NCBI GenBank assembly: GCA_019751475.1
Contig: JAIENH010000672.1
Coordinates: 1-8,297 of the forward strand
Origin: Cyclobacteriaceae bacterium
Lineage (GTDB): Bacteria > Bacteroidota > Bacteroidia > Cytophagales > Cyclobacteriaceae
Direction: 5' to 3'
DNA length: 8,297 nucleotides
The notes beneath the pieces were generated by a model. The model did no database searches and was not told where the DNA came from. It saw only the letters and a program-made list of their open reading frames with translations. Below, piece by piece: positions 5,536 through 8,297 of this stretch. How positions within the stretch are numbered: position 1 is the first letter of the stretch; each line of letters starts with the position of its first letter. The translations under genes were made by a program, and so were the position numbers.

Positions 5536-6546
5536 GCTAAGCCCAAAACCAAAGACAAAGCCGAATTTTCAAAAGAGACCTACTTGCAGTGGTATGAAAT
5601 GATGTACCTCATGCGCAAGTTTGAAGATAAGGCCGGCCAACTCTATGGTATGCAGAAGATCAGGGGCTTTTGTCATTTGTATATCGGGCAGGAGGCCTGT
5701 GCGGCCGGTGCCATCACAGCACTCACCAAAGATGACAAGTGGATCACTGCCTACCGCGATCACGCCCACCCGCTGGGTTTGGGCACAGATCCCCGGTATG
5801 TGATGGCCGAACTCTACGGAAAAGAAACAGGTATCACGAAAGGCAAGGGTGGCTCGATGCACATCTTCGACAAGTCAAAGAATTTTGTGGGCGGCCACGG
5901 CATCGTGGGTGGCCAGATACCACTGGGTGCTGGCATCGCTTTCGCGGAAAAATATAACAAAACCAAGAACCTCTGCATTTGCTACATGGGCGATGGTGCC
6001 GTGCGCCAGGGCGCCTTTCATGAAGCACTGAACCTGGCTATGCTCTGGAAGCTGCCCGTGATTTTTGTGATTGAGAACAATGGCTATGCCATGGGTACAT
6101 CTGTGAAACGCACCTCCAACGTAACCGAACTTTATACCTTGGGTGAAGCTTTTGATATGCCGTCAGAGCCGGTGGATGCGATGAGTGTAGAGGCTGTTCA
6201 TACTTCTGTAGCGCGGGCGGCAGAGCGGGCGCGGGCTGGTGAAGGTCCTACCCTGTTGGAGTTCCGCACCTATCGATACAAAGGCCACTCTATGTCTGAT
6301 CCTCAAAAGTACCGGACGAAAGAAGAAGTAGATGAGTACAAGCACCGCGACCCGGTGGAATCTGTAAAGCGGACGATATTGGAAAAAAAGTTTGCTACCG
6401 AACAGGAACTTGAGGCGATTGAAAACAAAGTACACGCCCAGGTAGACGAAAGCGTAAAATTTGCGGAGGAGTCAAACTTCCCTGACCCGAAAGAGGCACT
6501 CACGGATGTGTACGTTCAGCAGGACTACCCCTTTGTGCTGGATTAG
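5518..6546 (+). CDS. pdhA: pyruvate dehydrogenase E1 component, alpha subunit
   Basis: The alpha subunit of the heterotetrameric E1 decarboxylates pyruvate with thiamine diphosphate and passes the acetyl group to lipoyl-E2. The 342-residue product has the N-terminal MYLMRKFEDKAGQLYGMQKIRGFCHLYIGQEA region. The ThDP-binding motif begins GDG (158-160) and ends at N187/N188 (ENNGYAMGTS). The conserved active-site loop YKGHSMSDPQKYRT carries H257, S258 and S260. I chose ATG at 5518; the longer in-frame start at 5449 gives a 23-residue extension that does not fit the family and overlaps the promoter region. The N-terminal 20 residues are Lys/Thr rich. No beta subunit (pdhB) or E2 gene follows; a terminator sits 40 bp after the stop, so the gene appears monocistronic. 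A branched-chain 2-oxoacid E1 alpha is a less likely alternative. Confidence 0.93.
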   Translation: MSATTQAKPKTKDKAEFSKETYLQWYEMMYLMRKFEDKAGQLYGMQKIRGFCHLYIGQEACAAGAITALTKDDKWITAYRDHAHPLGLGTDPRYVMAELYGKETGITKGKGGSMHIFDKSKNFVGGHGIVGGQIPLGAGIAFAEKYNKTKNLCICYMGDGAVRQGAFHEALNLAMLWKLPVIFVIENNGYAMGTSVKRTSNVTELYTLGEAFDMPSEPVDAMSVEAVHTSVARAAERARAGEGPTLLEFRTYRYKGHSMSDPQKYRTKEEVDEYKHRDPVESVKRTILEKKFATEQELEAIENKVHAQVDESVKFAEESNFPDPKEALTDVYVQQDYPFVLD

Positions 6547-6554
6547 GTAGGGAT

Positions 6555-6584
6555 TTGATTAATGGGCCCGAATTTTTAGTTTTG
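6555..6584 (+). promoter_or_regulatory. predicted promoter of the TPR gene
   Basis: TTG (6555-6557), a 19-bp spacer and TAGTTTTG (6577-6584) fully match the Bacteroidota consensus. The start point would fall near 6590, within the left arm of the pdhA terminator, so the new transcript would lack most of that arm and escape termination. Confidence 0.65.
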
Positions 6585-6585
6585 C

Positions 6586-6614
6586 AGCCCCGCTTAAAGC
6601 GGGGCTTATTTTTA
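6586..6614 (+). terminator. pdhA intrinsic terminator
   Basis: AGCCCCGC (6586-6593), loop TTAAA, GCGGGGCT (6599-6606): a perfect 8-bp stem followed by TATTTTTAT. It lies 40 bp after the pdhA stop codon and 8 bp before the next start codon. Confidence 0.9.
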
Positions 6615-6621
6615 TCGAACT

Positions 6622-7308
6622 ATGGCAAAAAACGAAGAAAAGAAAGACGTATTGGAGAATGCCGAGGTGCTGGCCGAAAAGGTAGAGGGCGTTGAGCATT
6701 GGATTGAAGAGCACCCGAAGGTAGTGTTTGGCGTTCTAGGGGCCATTGTGCTTGTCGTTGGGGGTTACTTTGGCTTTCGCTACTGGACCACTTCGCAAGA
6801 CGAGCAAGCTCAAAAAGATATGTTTCAGGCGGTACGCTACTTTGAGGCCGACAGCCTTGAACTTGCCATGAATGGCGATGGAAATAACCTGGGCTTCAAA
6901 CAAATTATCGAAGATTACTCCATGACGGATGCCGGCAATCTGGCTAATTTTTATGCCGGTGCTGTTTGCCTGAAGCAAGGAAAGTATCAGTTAGCGGTAT
7001 TTTATTTCGAGGATTTTAAATCAAGTGATGAGTTGGTGCAGGCCCGCGCCTACAGCCTGATGGGTGATGCCTACATGGAGCAAAAGAAATATGAAGATGC
7101 CGGCACCTACTACAGCAAAGCCGCCAGCCATAAGCCCAATAAGTATTTTACACCTTCTTATTTGATGAAGGCTGCCTTGGCGTATGAAAAAGCCAACCAG
7201 AATGATAAAGCCATCAAAGCCTATCAACAGGTGATTGATGAGTATTGGGAGAGCACGGAATTTCAAAATGCTCTCAAATTCAAAGCGCGCCTTGACGGCA
7301 ACTCGTAA
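6622..7308 (+). CDS. membrane-anchored tetratricopeptide repeat protein
   Basis: A 228-residue protein with an acidic cytoplasmic N terminus (1-33), one transmembrane segment (about 34-53, VVFGVLGAIVLVVGGYFGF) and a C-terminal soluble domain. The soluble part has at least three TPR-like helix pairs: about 104-133, 141-174 and 179-211, each with an alanine/tyrosine pattern such as ARAYSLMGDAYMEQKKYEDA. The layout resembles YfgM-type proteins, which attach to the Sec translocon, so the TPR domain probably faces the periplasm. Function is not established from sequence; TPRs mediate protein contacts. It has its own promoter, and its terminator sits 23 bp after the stop. ribH follows. There is no Shine-Dalgarno sequence before the ATG. 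Confidence 0.88.
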   Translation: MAKNEEKKDVLENAEVLAEKVEGVEHWIEEHPKVVFGVLGAIVLVVGGYFGFRYWTTSQDEQAQKDMFQAVRYFEADSLELAMNGDGNNLGFKQIIEDYSMTDAGNLANFYAGAVCLKQGKYQLAVFYFEDFKSSDELVQARAYSLMGDAYMEQKKYEDAGTYYSKAASHKPNKYFTPSYLMKAALAYEKANQNDKAIKAYQQVIDEYWESTEFQNALKFKARLDGNS

Positions 7309-7322
7309 CCAAAAACTTTAAA

Positions 7323-7330
7323 TAACTTTG
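7323..7330 (+). promoter_or_regulatory. possible ribH promoter -7 box
   Basis: TAACTTTG fully matches TAnnTTTG, but no TTG occurs at the expected 17-23 bp upstream; the nearest, at 7292-7294, is 28 bp away. The box abuts the terminator hairpin, as in the pdhA-TPR junction. Confidence 0.4.
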
Positions 7331-7358
7331 AAGGGACAGTACACCTGTCCCTTTTTTA
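7331..7358 (+). terminator. TPR gene intrinsic terminator
   Basis: AAGGGACAG (7331-7339), loop TACAC, CTGTCCCTT (7345-7353): a 9-bp perfect stem running into TTTTTT. It lies between the TPR gene and ribH. Confidence 0.92.
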
Positions 7359-7386
7359 TTCGCATTAAATTTTATTGACACAACGT

Positions 7387-7857
7387 ATGGCAGGCCAGCT
7401 TCAAGCCCGAACGAGAAAATCCAAAATTAATCTGAGTACCAAGAAATTCGCCATCATCGTGGCAGAGTGGAATGATGATGTGACCGAAGTACTTTACGAA
7501 GGCGCACGGCAGGCTTTGCTAGAGATGGGTGCTAAGAAAAGTAACATTCTTCGCAAAAGCGTACCCGGAAGTTTTGAATTGCCCTTGGCCGCGCAATGGA
7601 TGGCAGAAGAAAAAAAGATCGATGCTGTGATCTGCATCGGCTGTGTCATCCAAGGTGATACACCGCACTTTGATTACATCTGCCAGGCGGTAGCCCACGG
7701 CATCATGAAAGTGAATTTGAAAACCAATAAGCCTGTGGCGTTCGGTGTGCTTACTACATTAAATAAAAAGCAAGCACTTGAGCGAGCGGGAGGAAAGCTA
7801 GGCAACAAAGGAGAAGAGGCCGTGGTAACCGTGGTGCGGATGCTAGAGGCACGATAG
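7387..7857 (+). CDS. ribH: 6,7-dimethyl-8-ribityllumazine synthase
   Basis: Lumazine synthase condenses 5-amino-6-ribitylamino-uracil with 3,4-dihydroxy-2-butanone 4-phosphate, the next-to-last step of riboflavin synthesis; the enzyme forms pentamers or icosahedral capsids. The 156-residue product has the substrate-stacking AEWND motif (W28, N29), the VPGSFELP loop, GCVIQGDTPHFDYI with the catalytic histidine H94, and FGVLTTLNKKQALERAGGKLGNKG with the phosphate-binding R133. I chose ATG at 7387; a TTG four codons earlier is in frame but less likely. The N-terminal 18 residues are basic and longer than in many homologues. Its stop codon lies inside a perfect 24-bp palindrome, and it is convergent with icd. 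No other rib genes are in the window. Confidence 0.95.
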   Translation: MAGQLQARTRKSKINLSTKKFAIIVAEWNDDVTEVLYEGARQALLEMGAKKSNILRKSVPGSFELPLAAQWMAEEKKIDAVICIGCVIQGDTPHFDYICQAVAHGIMKVNLKTNKPVAFGVLTTLNKKQALERAGGKLGNKGEEAVVTVVRMLEAR

Positions 7858-7872
7858 CGATCGCTATCGTGC
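7849..7872. repeat. perfect 24-bp palindrome over the ribH stop codon
   Basis: Half-site GCACGATAGCGA followed immediately by its exact reverse complement, centred between 7860 and 7861. As RNA it can form a 10-bp stem with a GATC loop on either strand. It includes the ribH TAG (7855-7857) and lies between convergent genes, 12 bp from the icd stop. There is no T tract on either side, so it is not a standard intrinsic terminator. Confidence 0.9.
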
Positions 7873-7884
7873 GCCCCCTGATCC

Positions 7885-8297
7885 TTACATATTCTTCACC
7901 ACTTCTTTTCCAAACTCCGAGCACTTCAGCAAGGTTGCTCCTTCCATCTGGCGATGGAAGTCGTAGGTAACACGCTTGGAAGCAATGGCACCTTCTAGAC
8001 CTTTGTAAATCAAGTTAGCTACTTCTATCCAGCCCATGTATTCAAACATCATCGCACCAGAAAGAATAACAGAGCCTGGGTTCACTTTATCCTGACCCGC
8101 ATACTTAGGTGCTGTGCCATGAGTGGCTTCAAAAATAGCATAGCCGGTTTTATAGTTGATATTTCCTCCAGGAGCAATACCGATACCGCCAACAATAGCA
8201 GCCAGTGCATCCGACACATAGTCTCCATTGAGATTAAGAGTAGCTACTACTGAATACTCGTCTGGCCTCAGCAGAATCTGTTGTAGGAAGGCATCTG
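7885..8297 (-). CDS. icd: isocitrate dehydrogenase [NADP], C-terminal part
   Basis: The C-terminal 136 residues of the TCA-cycle enzyme that oxidises isocitrate to 2-oxoglutarate; the 5' part lies beyond the window edge. The frame is open to the edge and reads [14 protein letters not shown] at the beginning, then [48 protein letters not shown] and LLKCSEFG. These align closely with the E. coli-type dimeric Icd. The NADP-discriminating residues of E. coli Icd (Lys344-Tyr345 and Tyr391/Arg395) are present as KY in TAPKYAG and Y/R in VTYDFHRQM, so NADP is the likely cofactor. The apparent GTG start at 8217 is an internal valine. It ends convergent with ribH. Confidence 0.96.
   Translation of the reverse strand, partial: DAFLQQILLRPDEYSVVATLNLNGDYVSDALAAIVGGIGIAPGGNINYKTGYAIFEATHGTAPKYAGQDKVNPGSVILSGAMMFEYMGWIEVANLIYKGLEGAIASKRVTYDFHRQMEGATLLKCSEFGKEVVKNM

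Noticed and set aside
7857..7864. GCGATCGC as a HIP1-like repeat
   Set aside because: HIP1 is a cyanobacterial repeat; here the octamer is just the centre of one larger palindrome and occurs once.
7885..8217. Complete 110-residue gene starting at 8217
   Set aside because: The GTG is an internal valine of Icd; the frame stays open with conserved Icd sequence to the window edge.

Overview
The window looks like a chromosomal segment from a member of the Bacteroidota, most like the Cytophagales. Four things point that way. Several gene starts are preceded by the Bacteroidota promoter signature (a TTG about 19 bp upstream of TAnnTTTG). Start codons lack Shine-Dalgarno sequences. The recF-DUF721 pair and the PdhA, EF-Tu and Icd proteins have the expected family character. 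Membrane proteins that join a C39-like domain to a VKOR domain are common in this phylum. The assignment rests on family recognition, not on a search.

Layout, left to right. Positions 1-1330 are an AT-rich accessory-looking stretch: a truncated C39-like/VKOR membrane protein gene (minus) divergent from an XRE-type regulator (plus). Positions 1378-1546 hold a degenerate 21-bp tandem repeat. Positions 1632-3957 are a minus-strand unit that reads promoter, tRNA-Tyr(GTA), tRNA-Gly(TCC), tRNA-Thr(GGT), tuf, terminator; this is the same Tyr-Gly-Thr-tuf order as the E. coli tufB operon. The tRNA part has been invaded or remodelled. Two composite elements of 86 bp (two 28-bp hairpins separated by 30 bp) sit 2-4 bp from tRNA ends. 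Two decayed tandem copies of tRNA-Thr and one decayed copy of tRNA-Gly follow, with tRNA arms replaced by clean palindromes. Positions 4012-5431 carry recF followed by a small DUF721 (DciA-like) gene, minus strand. Positions 5518-7857 carry pdhA, a membrane-anchored TPR protein and ribH on the plus strand, each with its own terminator or promoter signals. Positions 7885-8297 are the 3' end of an NADP-isocitrate dehydrogenase gene (minus), convergent with ribH across a perfect 24-bp palindrome.

The genes are mostly housekeeping: translation (tRNAs, EF-Tu), DNA repair and replication (RecF, DUF721), central carbon metabolism (PdhA, Icd) and riboflavin synthesis (RibH). Apart from recF-DUF721 and tRNA-tuf they do not look like one functional operon. 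The most unusual content is the tRNA spacer region at 3145-3716, where paired hairpins with compensatory arm changes and decaying tRNA copies resemble a REP/BIME-like element family using tRNA genes as landing sites. The left flank is also odd, because the tuf gene is followed by a terminator and accessory genes instead of the usual tRNA-Trp-secE-nusG block.
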